64,000 nucleotides of DNA, taken from an uncultured Cardiobacterium sp. Lineage in GTDB: Bacteria > Pseudomonadota > Gammaproteobacteria > Cardiobacteriales > Cardiobacteriaceae. Of the stretch, positions 32,993-41,090 are shown piece by piece. The stretch's first letter is position 1; every line of letters begins with the position of its first letter. The position numbers were made by a program, and so were the translations under genes. The notes beneath the pieces are model-generated. The model was not told where the DNA came from. It saw only the letters and a list, made by a program, of their open reading frames with translations, and searched no databases. Location: NCBI RefSeq assembly GCF_938028825.1, contig NZ_CALIZP010000062.1, forward strand, positions 1-64,000, in the 5' to 3' direction.

Positions 32993-33763
32993 ATGGCCGG
33001 CGCCAGCCTCGAACCAAAACAAATCCTCGCGTACAGCGCCGACAAGGGGACGGCGAAGGCGGAAAACCGCTTTGACCGCCTCGCCGTGCTCGGCTTTCTC
33101 GGCGGTGCCTTTATTTCCGTGGGCTATCTCGCCTATATCCGCATCGTCGCCGCCATGCCGCACGAACTCGCCGGTCTCGGCAAACTGCTCGGTGCCGCCG
33201 TCTTCCCCGTCGGCCTCGTCTGCATCCTCCTCGGCGGCGGCGAACTCATCACCGGCAACATGATGGCGCTGCCCGTCGCTTGGCTGCAAAAGCGCATCAA
33301 GTTGCGGCAGTGGGCGCGCAACTGGGGCATCGTTACCGTGACCAATGTCGCAGGCGCGTTCTTCGTCGCCTGGTTCTTCGGCCACTATGTCGGTCTGACC
33401 GAAGGCGTGACGCTGGCGGAAACGGTCGCCGTCGCCCACGGCAAAACGGATGTAACGTTCGGTCAGGCGGTGGTCTCCGGCATCGGCTGCAACTGGCTGG
33501 TGTGCATGGGGCTGTGGCTGTGCTACGGCGCGGATACGTTCAGCGGCAAGATTCTCGGCTGCTGGTTCCCGGTGATGGTATTTGTCGCCATCGGCTTCCA
33601 GCACGTCGTCGCCAATATGTTCGTTATCCCGGCGGCGATTTGGGGCGGCGGCGACATCACCTGGGCGCAGTTCGCGGAAAACATGGCCGCCGTTTATCTC
33701 GGCAATGTGTTGGGCGGCGCGGTGCTGGTCGGCGCGCTTTACCATCTTGCCTATCGCGACTGA
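32993..33763 (+). CDS. Formate/nitrite transporter family channel
   Basis: The FNT family forms pentameric inner-membrane channels for formate, nitrite or hydrosulfide. The 256-residue protein has six membrane segments. Signatures are GGAFISVGYLAYI near 39-51, GGGELITGNMMALPVAWLQKRI near 82-103, and in the second half SGIGCNWLVCMGLWL then GFQHVVANMFVIPAAIW with the pore His. The start is ATG 32993 with AAGGAG six bases upstream. FocA or NirC cannot be separated from sequence by eye, and no nitrite reductase or formate lyase gene is adjacent. Confidence 0.92.
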   Translation: MAGASLEPKQILAYSADKGTAKAENRFDRLAVLGFLGGAFISVGYLAYIRIVAAMPHELAGLGKLLGAAVFPVGLVCILLGGGELITGNMMALPVAWLQKRIKLRQWARNWGIVTVTNVAGAFFVAWFFGHYVGLTEGVTLAETVAVAHGKTDVTFGQAVVSGIGCNWLVCMGLWLCYGADTFSGKILGCWFPVMVFVAIGFQHVVANMFVIPAAIWGGGDITWAQFAENMAAVYLGNVLGGAVLVGALYHLAYRD

Positions 33764-33780
33764 GCGGCGGTTGACACGCG

Positions 33781-33817
33781 AAAACGGGGCGGACTGAAAG
33801 AGTCTGCCCCGTTTTTT
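33781..33817 (+). terminator. Rho-independent terminator after the FNT gene
   Basis: AAAACGGGGCGGACT pairs with AGTCTGCCCCGTTTT with one G-T mismatch, followed by TT. Confidence 0.85.
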
Positions 33818-34348
33818 GTACGCCGCCGGCGGAAGCCCCGGCTGCACCTGAATGCGGCACGAGCCATCGCCGCCATTCTTTTCCGGCAGGTATGGAAAAG
33901 GATATGCGTGAATGGCGCAGTGATAATTGGCAGAGGGCGGAAACCCGGTGAAATCCGGAAAGAGATGATGGGCAAAAAGACGATTAGCCCGATTGTGTGG
34001 CCGATTCCCTTTTCATGGAATGGCAGAAAAAAAGAAAGCATAACCGCGATAGCCGCTTAACCTTATGCCCTTGAACCGCAGGGTTCAAGTGGGGGTCTTA
34101 ACAAACTTTCGGGCTTCTTGCTTGAAAACAAGCTTGCTCACCCAGCTGCGTCTGACCCCCAAGGCAAGATGTAATTAGGGTCAAGGGGTTTGGAGGAAAC
34201 GCAAACTTCGCAGTTATGCTTTGCGCGCTACTATAGCGCGAGGCTTTTACGCTGTAAAGCGCTTTTGCCGATATTCACTGACGATAAAAAGGCGAGTTAT
34301 CAATATATTGCGAAAAAGGTTTTTGTTATCCGTTTTGGCATTGCCGTG
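33818..34348. other. Long gene-free region with hairpins
   Basis: About 530 bases without a convincing gene; frames are short and lack homology I know. CTTGAACC-GCAG-GGTTCAAG forms a hairpin at 34070-34089. TGGGGGTC (34090-34097) and GACCCCCA (34154-34161) are an inverted pair flanking GCTTG-AAAA-CAAGC (34120-34133), so 34070-34161 can fold as nested stems. This could be a small non-autonomous element or an RNA. Confidence 0.4.
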
Positions 34349-34457
34349 ATAGTCGTTTCAAACAGGTCTGAGGCAAGGCGGCGAGCCGAAGACAGTACAG
34401 GCCGCCAGTACGGCGAGGCTCGCCAACGCCGTATCAGCCCTGCTTGGGGCGACGTAT
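34349..34457. repeat. MITE-like repeat, copy 2 (109 bp)
   Basis: The left end ATAGTCGTTTCAAACAGG and right end CCTGCTTGGGGCGACGTAT are imperfect inverted repeats. The interior has GAAGACAGTACAG, CCAGTACGG and CTCGCCAACGCCGTATC in common with copy 1 at 27291-27438. It ends ten bases from the stop codon of the rifampin-phosphotransferase-like gene on the other strand. Non-coding. Confidence 0.65.
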
Positions 34458-34466
34458 GACCGTTTT

Positions 34467-36929
34467 TTACAGGATTTCCACCCTCCCCCGGCTGCCGTCT
34501 ATTTTCACCCGCTGCCCGTTTTTGAGGCGGTGGCAGGCATCGCGGATGCCCATCACCGCCGGGATGCCGAGTTCGCGCGCGGTCACGGCACCGTGCGAGA
34601 GCGGGCCGCCGCTTTCAGTGATGACGCCGGCGGCGTGGTAGAAGAGCGGGGTCCAGGCGGGGTTGGTAGTGCGGGCGACGAGGATGGCACCCTGCGGGAA
34701 GTCGGCGAATTGTGCCGGGTCGGTGATGATGAAAACTTCGCCGCTGATGCTGCCGGGACTGCCGCCCAGTCCCTGCCAGCTGCTCTCGCCATCCGTCTCA
34801 GGTGCGCTGTCCGTGCCGTATTCCCAGGCCGGGGCGCGGGCGCAGGCGTCCTGATAGGCGGTTTTTTCGCGCGCCGCAGTGGCACGGAGGCCTTGGTAAT
34901 CGCCGCTTGTTATGGCCTGTTCAAGTTCGGCAGGCGGCAGGAAGTAGATGTCCATCGCCTCGTCCAGCGCGCCTTGTTGGACAAGGTGCTCGCCGACGAC
35001 GCGCGCGGCGCGGCGGAAGGGCAGGGTGAGACGGGTGGTCTGGTAGTGTTCGATGTCGTCCAGCGCGGTGTAGGTGCGCGCGAGGCGGATGAGTTCTTGC
35101 AGGAAGAAGCGTAGTCCGGCCGGCGCACGTGCCAGCAGTTCGCGTTCGGCGGCGTACATGGCGCTTTTTTTGTCCCAATAGTGTTCGTCGTGGGCGCTGT
35201 CGTCCTGGCTCGCCATCATCTGGATTTGGGTGAAGACGGTTTGCGGCGCTTCCAGCCAGGTGGGGTGGTAGGCGTCAAAATCGACTTCGCGGTGGCCGTG
35301 CTGGGCGAGGAAGCGGGCGAAGTCGTCGCGCAGGTCGGGGTAGGCGGCGAGCGCGGCATTGAGGCTTGCCGCGTCGTGGTAGCGGGCGCTGACGAGTGCG
35401 GGGTGGGCGCGCAGGCGGCGCGAGAGTTGCCACATGGCGCGGTTGACGGCGCCGGTTTTGGTTTCGACGACGCTGATGAGGCGGTCGAAGGTATCCTGGG
35501 CACTGGCGGGTTCGAGCAGGTCAAGGACGTGGCGCAGGACGCGGTAAAGCAGGGTTTGCGTGAGCGAGATGGCGATGTTCGGCAGGAAGTAGGCGGTGCC
35601 GAGGTCGTTAATGTCTTGCAGGATGCGCCAGCTTTCGGCGAGGGTTTTGCCGGTGTAGTCAATGGCGTTGTAGCGGCCAAGTTCGAGCAGGTAGTGGTCG
35701 AGGTCGTTCATCCAGCGGGTCGGCAGTTCGCTGATCCAGGTGTAGCGCGCGAGACCGCCGTTTTCGATGAAGGTGTTGAGGCTGGCGGTGTTGCGCAGCG
35801 GTGCAAGCGGCAGGCGTCCGGCATAGACGCGTACGGCGTTCTGGTTGCCGTAGATGTAGCCGTCTTTTTTGCTGAACCACGGATCGTGCAGCGGCGGCAG
35901 CCCCATCAGCGCGAAGGAGTAATTAAGCGATTGGTGGAAGCCCGCTTCGCAGAGTCCCCAGGTGAGCGGGGTGACGGGATTGGGGAAGCGTTCGGCGGAT
36001 TCATCCCGCGTCCAGCGCGGTGCGAAGCGGGTGATGGGGCGCGATTGCAGGAGGTAGAGCGCGCTGCCTTCATAAGCCCATTCGATGTCCTGCGGGAAGC
36101 CGAAGTGCGCCTCGGCCCGGCGTGCCAGTGCCGCGATTTGTGCCGCCTGCGCGGTGGTGATGGCGGGGCGGGTCTGCTGCACGGGCGGCAGGTCGATTTG
36201 CCCGGCGCGGGTGAGCGCCTGCGGTTTGGCGGCGATGGTTTGGCTGCTGACGCTGCCGTTTTTATCGACGCGGTATTCGTCCACCGGTGCCTCGCCGGCG
36301 ACGACGGTTTCGCCGAGGCCGAAGGCGGCGTTGATGAGGACGGTATCGAGGTCGCCGCGCACAGGGTCGATGGAGAAAGCGACGCCCGCCGCGCCGCCCG
36401 CCGCCACGTCCACCATCTGCTGGATGACAACCGCCATCGCCGCGCTGTCGTGGGCGACGCCGAGGCGCTCGCGGTAGGGCAGGACTTCGGCATTCCACAG
36501 ACTGAGCCAGCATTGCTTGACGGAGGCGGCGAGGGCGTCCGTGCCATGCACGTTGAGCAGGGTGTCGTGCAGACCGGCAAAGGCGGCGCCGGGCAGGTCT
36601 TCGGCGCTGCCGGAGGAGCGCACCGCAAAATAGCGCTCCGGATGCACGGTTTGCAGGACGTTGAGTTGCGCGATGAGCACGTCCGGCAAGGGTTGAGTAG
36701 CCAGGTAGGCGGTGATGGCGGCACTTTGTGCCTGCGCGTCGCGGTTTTCGGCGAGCAGGGTGACAACGTGCGCCTGATGCGGCGCAAACCAGGCGCGGTA
36801 GGCGTCGGTCGGCAGGATGACGCCGTCGGGTACGGGCAGTCCGGCCTGGGCAGCGCGGGCAAGGCCAAAGCCTTTGCCGCCGACGCGGGCGGTATCCAGC
36901 GCTTCGGGGGCGGTGAATGCAAGCAGCAT
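34467..36929 (-). CDS. PEP-synthase-like / rifampin phosphotransferase-like dikinase
   Basis: An 820-residue protein with three parts. An N-terminal PEP/pyruvate-dikinase ATP-binding domain covers about 1-320: VGGKGFGLARAAQAGLPVPDG, YFAVRSSGSAEDLPGAAFAG, IEWAYEGSALYLLQSRPIT. A 400-residue central region starts FPNPVTPLTWGLCEAGF. A C-terminal swivelling phosphohistidine domain carries TESGGPLSHGAVTARELGIPAVMG with the catalytic His. The PEP-binding barrel of true PEP synthase is absent. This layout is that of rifampin phosphotransferase and related dikinases, which use the central domain to bind their substrate. The substrate here is unknown. I chose ATG 36929 (MLLAFTAPEALD), preceded by AAGGACATCCCC, over a start 45 bases upstream. 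It stands alone. Confidence 0.8.
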   Translation of the reverse strand: MLLAFTAPEALDTARVGGKGFGLARAAQAGLPVPDGVILPTDAYRAWFAPHQAHVVTLLAENRDAQAQSAAITAYLATQPLPDVLIAQLNVLQTVHPERYFAVRSSGSAEDLPGAAFAGLHDTLLNVHGTDALAASVKQCWLSLWNAEVLPYRERLGVAHDSAAMAVVIQQMVDVAAGGAAGVAFSIDPVRGDLDTVLINAAFGLGETVVAGEAPVDEYRVDKNGSVSSQTIAAKPQALTRAGQIDLPPVQQTRPAITTAQAAQIAALARRAEAHFGFPQDIEWAYEGSALYLLQSRPITRFAPRWTRDESAERFPNPVTPLTWGLCEAGFHQSLNYSFALMGLPPLHDPWFSKKDGYIYGNQNAVRVYAGRLPLAPLRNTASLNTFIENGGLARYTWISELPTRWMNDLDHYLLELGRYNAIDYTGKTLAESWRILQDINDLGTAYFLPNIAISLTQTLLYRVLRHVLDLLEPASAQDTFDRLISVVETKTGAVNRAMWQLSRRLRAHPALVSARYHDAASLNAALAAYPDLRDDFARFLAQHGHREVDFDAYHPTWLEAPQTVFTQIQMMASQDDSAHDEHYWDKKSAMYAAERELLARAPAGLRFFLQELIRLARTYTALDDIEHYQTTRLTLPFRRAARVVGEHLVQQGALDEAMDIYFLPPAELEQAITSGDYQGLRATAAREKTAYQDACARAPAWEYGTDSAPETDGESSWQGLGGSPGSISGEVFIITDPAQFADFPQGAILVARTTNPAWTPLFYHAAGVITESGGPLSHGAVTARELGIPAVMGIRDACHRLKNGQRVKIDGSRGRVEIL

Positions 36930-36963
36930 GGGGATGTCCTTATGGGTTGCGGATGAAGCGGGG

Positions 36964-36969
36964 ATTATA
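36964..36969 (-). promoter_or_regulatory. Putative -10 box of the dikinase gene
   Basis: A perfect TATAAT on the minus strand lies 35 bases before the chosen start. No good -35 box is seen at 16-18 bases. Confidence 0.45.
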
Positions 36970-37709
36970 GCCAATGTGTATTGAATAATCTGTCCATACC
37001 GTGCAAACGCATGCGGTTGTGAATGGCATTAAGTCATGCCTGTTTGTGTCCGATGGAATTTACATCCGGACAATATGGTGGCAGCCATGATTCTATATTC
37101 ATTATTTTTAATAGAATTGCCTGTCTCGCCGTCTTTCATTGAATGTGCATTATGGGGATGTCCTTATCGCGCTGTTTCTGACGTTTCTGGTATCAATGCC
37201 TGTTCCAATCCGCGATTGGTGCCGTGATTGAACAAGCCGGGCGCAAACCGCTTATTTTGAGATGCCGAGCAATGGCATTCGCCCGGTTTTTATCGCGCCA
37301 ACCGCCACGCCATAGGAAACGTATGGTTGAGGCCGCGCGCCAATCTTGGATTGGGCGAGCCGGCACTGCACGAGGCTGTTTTTCTGATTATTGAAGCCGG
37401 CTTGGCCTTCCCGACGGCGTCCGGCGCGCATCAATCGCTTGGATGCGCGGCAATATCTGTGAATAGTGCTTTTTACGGGCTTCCTTTACGGTTGGATTTT
37501 TTGTTTCTTTGATTTCTCCGGATTGATATATCCGGGAGCGGATGGTGGACTGGTTAAGCCGGAATATCCTGTGGTATCCCGCTCAGATAATGCAAGAACC
37601 AATGCATCAGGGGCGACGTTCAAGAGAACCGGTCATTATTCTAATGCGTGGAAAATGGATATTCCCGCTATCCCAAACGGCGTGAATGCAGGCCCGGAAT
37701 GGCGCACAA
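36970..37709. other. Gene-free region of about 740 bases
   Basis: Only short open frames without recognisable products. It contains ATGGGGATGTCCTTAT at 37152-37167, an exact 16-base repeat of the start-site region of the dikinase gene at 36928-36943. CCGGGCG near 37240 and CGCCCGG near 37271 are inverted, with TTTTT after, and could be a weak terminator. The region may be the remains of lost genes. Confidence 0.4.
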
Positions 37710-37739
37710 ACAAAAACCACCCCTGCGGGTGGTTTTTGT
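37710..37739 (-). terminator. Terminator after the DUF4198 gene
   Basis: A perfect 13-bp stem ACAAAAACCACCC-CTGC-GGGTGGTTTTTGT, with the T-rich arm downstream on the minus strand. It closes the DUF2271-DUF4198 pair. Confidence 0.85.
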
Positions 37740-37762
37740 CTGGGAGACTTGTGGCGAGGCGC

Positions 37763-38566
37763 TCAGAGCGGCAGGACTTCGAGTCCGGCAATGTATTCGT
37801 GGGTCAGTGGCGCGTCTTTGGCGAGGTCGCTGGTGGTTTCGTATTCCACGGACAGCCAGTACATGCCGGGTCCCGGCCAGTCGATGGTGAAATTGCCGCT
37901 TTTGTCGCTTTTGAGTTCGGTGAAGCCGTGTTCGCGGTAGCGCAGGCCGTCTTTGGCATAGCGAACGCGCGCATCCGCCAGCGGCTTGCCGTCGTAAAGG
38001 ACGCGGAATTTGCCGCTTTCCCCGGCGTAGAGTTCGTTCGGGTGGGTGAGGTATTCGACATCCAGTCCTTTGTCGTCCGGCTTGATGACGGTGTCTGTCG
38101 GCTCGCCCAGGGTGGCGAAGGTTTCGACGTTCAGGCTGTACTGTTTGTATTTTTCCCGTTTTTTGTCCGCCATCGGGTTTTCTTGTTGGTATTTTTCCGG
38201 GGTGCCGCGCCAGCGCACGCTTTCGCCTTTTTCATCGGGATAGTAGAACTGGATGTATTCGAGACCGTCGGTGAAGCGGTAGGTGCCGTGCCGGTTGAGC
38301 AATGCGTCGTAGCTGGTGCGCAGTTTGCCGACCATCAAGTTTTCTTTTTCGATTTCTTTACCGCTGGGATCGTAGGCGTGCAGGCCGTCGGCCGGGCGGC
38401 CACGGTGGTTGACGTCGAAGGGGAAGTCGGCGGCGCCACCGTCAATAGTGATGTAGTCTTTGTCACCGGATAGCTGGGTTGAGCTGGGGCGTATCCAGAC
38501 GTTGTGGGCAAGGGCGGCTTCGGCGAGCAGCAGGGTGCAGAGAGCTGCGATATGTTGGCGTTGCAT
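37763..38566 (-). CDS. Exported DUF4198-family protein
   Basis: A 267-residue periplasmic protein with a signal peptide (MQRQHIAALCTLLLAEAALA) followed by HNVWIRPS, the His-containing mature start typical of DUF4198. DUF4198 proteins are often found next to metal-uptake genes and may bind Ni, Co or Fe complexes; that role is a family-level inference. The C-terminal part has an Ig-like look: GKFRVLYDGKPLADARVRY, then DKSGNFTIDWPGPGMYWLSVEYE. It follows the DUF2271 gene by 15 bases, and the pair share one promoter and one terminator. No TonB receptor is adjacent. Confidence 0.82.
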   Translation of the reverse strand: MQRQHIAALCTLLLAEAALAHNVWIRPSSTQLSGDKDYITIDGGAADFPFDVNHRGRPADGLHAYDPSGKEIEKENLMVGKLRTSYDALLNRHGTYRFTDGLEYIQFYYPDEKGESVRWRGTPEKYQQENPMADKKREKYKQYSLNVETFATLGEPTDTVIKPDDKGLDVEYLTHPNELYAGESGKFRVLYDGKPLADARVRYAKDGLRYREHGFTELKSDKSGNFTIDWPGPGMYWLSVEYETTSDLAKDAPLTHEYIAGLEVLPL

Positions 38567-38581
38567 GGTGTGTCCTTGTGG

Positions 38582-39100
38582 TTACGGGGTGAGGGTCAGG
38601 TGGATGTCGCCCAGTTCGCTTTTGCCGGCGGCACTGGCTTCGGTTTTGTCTTTGATGGGCAGGGTGAAAGGGATGGCGACGTTTTCAGTGCCGCCTTCTT
38701 CACGCGCGGCTTCGACTTTCAGGGTGTAGCTGCCGTCTTTGAGTTTGGCCAGGCGCGGATCGTCCGCCTTGATGTCGATGGTGTGTTTGCCGGGTTTGCG
38801 CGTCGCACCGGTGATGGCGTCCGGCAGCGGTTTCAGGCTGCGTCCGCCCTTGCGCCACCAGTTGCGCAGTTCTTTCAGGTATTTCAGGCCTTCTTGCGGG
38901 TTGTCCGCCTTGCCTTTGATGAAGTACCACAGGCTGAGGTGTTCGACGAGTTTGCCCTCGCCATCTTCTACCCACACGGCGATGTAGGGGCGGTGGTATT
39001 CGCTGCTTTTGATGTCGGGGATGGTGATGTCCAGGCTGAGATCGAGCGCGTTCGCCTGGGTGGCAAGGAGCAGGGCGGTGCCGAGGAGGAGTTTTTTCAT
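38582..39100 (-). CDS. Exported DUF2271-family protein
   Basis: A 172-residue protein with a signal peptide (MKKLLLGTALLLATQANA) and a beta-rich mature part. Family features are PYIAVWVEDGEGKLVEHLSLWY near 39-60, YLKELRNWWRKGG near 75-87 and DAITGATRKPGKH near 95-107. DUF2271 and DUF4198 genes are commonly paired, often with PepSY and FAD:protein FMN transferase genes in iron-responsive sets; those partners are not present here. GGAAAACCCC precedes ATG 39100. Confidence 0.85.
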   Translation of the reverse strand: MKKLLLGTALLLATQANALDLSLDITIPDIKSSEYHRPYIAVWVEDGEGKLVEHLSLWYFIKGKADNPQEGLKYLKELRNWWRKGGRSLKPLPDAITGATRKPGKHTIDIKADDPRLAKLKDGSYTLKVEAAREEGGTENVAIPFTLPIKDKTEASAAGKSELGDIHLTLTP

Positions 39101-39129
39101 GGGGTTTTCCTGTGTTGTTGGGGTGGGCG

Positions 39130-39158
39130 ATAGTAGTATGGATAGGAACTATTCGCAA
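39130..39158 (-). promoter_or_regulatory. Sigma70-type promoter of the DUF2271-DUF4198 pair
   Basis: On the minus strand TTGCGA (39158-39153), 17 bases, TACTAT (39135-39130). The ATG is 30 bases downstream. I see no convincing Fur box. Confidence 0.65.
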
Positions 39159-39225
39159 TATGAATGCTTCCTCCGGCCTCCTTCGGGGTGGCAGCGGGCG
39201 GCGGATACGGCACTTTGACGCGAAA

Positions 39226-39247
39226 AAGCCGGTCGGGCGACCGGCTT
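39226..39247 (-). terminator. Terminator after the NlpE-like gene
   Basis: AAGCCGGTC and GACCGGCTT pair around GGGC. On the minus strand the stem is followed by T (39227-39223). Confidence 0.8.
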
Positions 39248-39257
39248 GGTTGGGCGG

Positions 39258-39707
39258 TTATTGGCGTTTGAGGCGGAATTTTTCATCCGGTTGGGACGGG
39301 TCGAGTTTTTCGCCATCCGGGCGGCGCAGTTCGAGGTAGCCGTTGCCAATCTGGAAGGTGAGGTTGCCCGCGTTGTTGTCGAGTTGCAGGTATTGTTTGT
39401 CGGTGGTGGTGCGGTACACGCCGCTGTCCTGTTTGTTTTCCTGTTTTTTGCCGAGTTTGGTGGACTGGATGGTGTAGTTGCCGCCGGTCAGGGTCAGGCT
39501 GATTTGCAGGCCGTCGCAGTCGGCGCAGGGCAGAACGCCGTTGTAGGTGCCGAGGAAGGCGGCGTTGTTGTTATTGGCAGCAGGGGGCTGCTGGGCAGGC
39601 GGGTTGTTGGCAACAGGGGGCGGGGTGTCGCTGCCGCCGAGGCCGAAGGTGGTGCAGCCGCTGATGATCAGGGCCAGGGCAAGGCCGACCGGGGTCAGTT
39701 TTTTCAT
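39258..39707 (-). CDS. NlpE-like copper-resistance/envelope-stress lipoprotein
   Basis: A 149-residue lipoprotein. The signal peptide ends in the lipobox IISGC with lipidated Cys18, followed by a Pro/Asn-rich linker. The mature domain has GTYNGVLPCADCDGLQISLTL, carrying the CxxC motif of the NlpE N-terminal domain, which in E. coli NlpE signals surface contact and copper stress through Cpx. The protein is shorter than E. coli NlpE (236) and matches only its N-terminal domain, as in many NlpE-like proteins. It lies 49 bases after waaA. ATG 39707 has GGAGAACC upstream. Confidence 0.85.
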   Translation of the reverse strand: MKKLTPVGLALALIISGCTTFGLGGSDTPPPVANNPPAQQPPAANNNNAAFLGTYNGVLPCADCDGLQISLTLTGGNYTIQSTKLGKKQENKQDSGVYRTTTDKQYLQLDNNAGNLTFQIGNGYLELRRPDGEKLDPSQPDEKFRLKRQ

Positions 39708-39756
39708 GGGTTCTCCGTATGTTGTGGATTGGGTGGCGCGTAATGTAGCCCGCTGT

Positions 39757-41040
39757 TCAGGTTTCGGCAATGTTTGCGGTTGTTGCTTTTTGTTCATTGA
39801 GCAGGGCGTCGATGTGTTGCTGGTGGGCGGCGACGATGTTGTGGTAAGGAGCCATGTAAGCGCGGATGGCAGCGGTGTGCGGTTCTGCATGCAGGGCGAG
39901 CAGGGCGGCGGCGAGGGTTTCGGGACGGCCATCGGCGAGTTCGCGCGCGAAGGGTTGGTGGATGAGGGCGTCGCGGATGTGCTGGAAGTTGTACATGCTG
40001 TGCCCGAAGATGACGGGGATACCGGCGTGCAGGGCTTCGAGCGGGTTGTGGCCGCCGTGCGGGATGAGGCTGCCGCCGATGTAGGCGAGGTCGCTGATGC
40101 GGTAGTGATGGTTGAGTTCGCCGAGGGTGTCGAGGAGGTAGATGTCGCCTCTGTCGCGGGCGGTTTCGCCCCGGCTGCGCAGGCGGGGCGCGTAGCCCGC
40201 ATCGCGGATGTATTGGGCAATGCTGTCGCGGCGTTCGGGGTGGCGTGGGGCAATGATGAGGCAGGCGTGCGGCAGGTGTTGTTGCAACAGGTGGTGGGCG
40301 GCGAGGATGATCTGTTCTTCGCCTTCATGGGTGCTGGCGGCAATCCAGGTGTCGGGCCGGCGTGCGGCGGCGATGTCGGCGGGCAGGGGTTCGGCAGCGG
40401 GTGTCTGGTATTTGAGGTTGGGGGTGATGGTGATGTGGGCGGCGGGGACGCCGAGGACGCGGTAGCGGCGGGCATCGAAGCGGGTTTGGGCGTCCACGCG
40501 CAGGGTGGCAAGCGGTTCGTGCAGAAGGCAGCGGGCGTAGCGGTAGTAGCCGCGTAGGGATTTGGCCGAGAGGCGGGCGTTGCTGAGTTGGACGGGGATG
40601 TCCCGCTTGGCGGCGAGGCGGATGAGGTTCGGCCAGATTTCGGTTTCCATGAGGATGATGAGGCGCGGGCGGATGTGGTCGAGGGCACGGCGGATGTTGG
40701 CGGTGGTATCGTAGGGCAGGTAGCTGTATGCGGTGCGGCCGGGGTGTTGGGCGTGGTATTGGGCGATTTGCGCGCGGCCGGTCGGGGTGGTGCAGGTGAG
40801 CCAAAGGTTATGGTCGGGGTGGACGGCGAGCAGGGCGTCCAGCAGCGGGCGGATGGCGAGGAATTCGCCGACGCTGACGGTGTGTATCCACAGGCTGTTC
40901 GGCAGGGCAGGGGGCAGGTGGCGGGCGAAGCGTTCGCCAATGTGCGCGCGGTAGGCGGGATTTCGCCGCGATTTGTAGTAGAGGCGCAGCAGGGCAAAGG
41001 GGGTGAGCAGATGCAGCAGCAGGTTGTAGAGGGTGTTCAT
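39757..41040 (-). CDS. waaA: 3-deoxy-D-manno-octulosonic acid (Kdo) transferase
   Basis: WaaA adds Kdo from CMP-Kdo to lipid A precursor at the inner-membrane face. The 427 residues match the family (425 in E. coli). The N-terminal hydrophobic anchor, the GERFA motif near residues 36-40, WIHTVSVGEFLAIRPLL near 51-67, ILMETEIWPNLI near 127-138, and the C-terminal GGSLIPHGGHNPLEAL near 316-331 are all present. The start at ATG 41040 (MNTLYNLLLHLLTPF) matches the usual N-terminus, although its ribosome site is weak. It is divergent from apaH with only 50 bases between. Confidence 0.95.
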   Translation of the reverse strand: MNTLYNLLLHLLTPFALLRLYYKSRRNPAYRAHIGERFARHLPPALPNSLWIHTVSVGEFLAIRPLLDALLAVHPDHNLWLTCTTPTGRAQIAQYHAQHPGRTAYSYLPYDTTANIRRALDHIRPRLIILMETEIWPNLIRLAAKRDIPVQLSNARLSAKSLRGYYRYARCLLHEPLATLRVDAQTRFDARRYRVLGVPAAHITITPNLKYQTPAAEPLPADIAAARRPDTWIAASTHEGEEQIILAAHHLLQQHLPHACLIIAPRHPERRDSIAQYIRDAGYAPRLRSRGETARDRGDIYLLDTLGELNHHYRISDLAYIGGSLIPHGGHNPLEALHAGIPVIFGHSMYNFQHIRDALIHQPFARELADGRPETLAAALLALHAEPHTAAIRAYMAPYHNIVAAHQQHIDALLNEQKATTANIAET

Positions 41041-41090
41041 GGGTACAGTAAAATGAGCGTTTTGTGGCTGTTTATTATAAGGGGCGCGGT

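Noticed and set aside
35181..36956. 591-codon plus-strand open frame opposite the dikinase gene
   Set aside because: Same GC-rich antisense effect; no ribosome site, no recognisable motif.
36970..37709. Degraded transposase or RNA gene in the 740-base spacer
   Set aside because: I looked for transposase motifs and tRNA-like folds and found none that I could defend.
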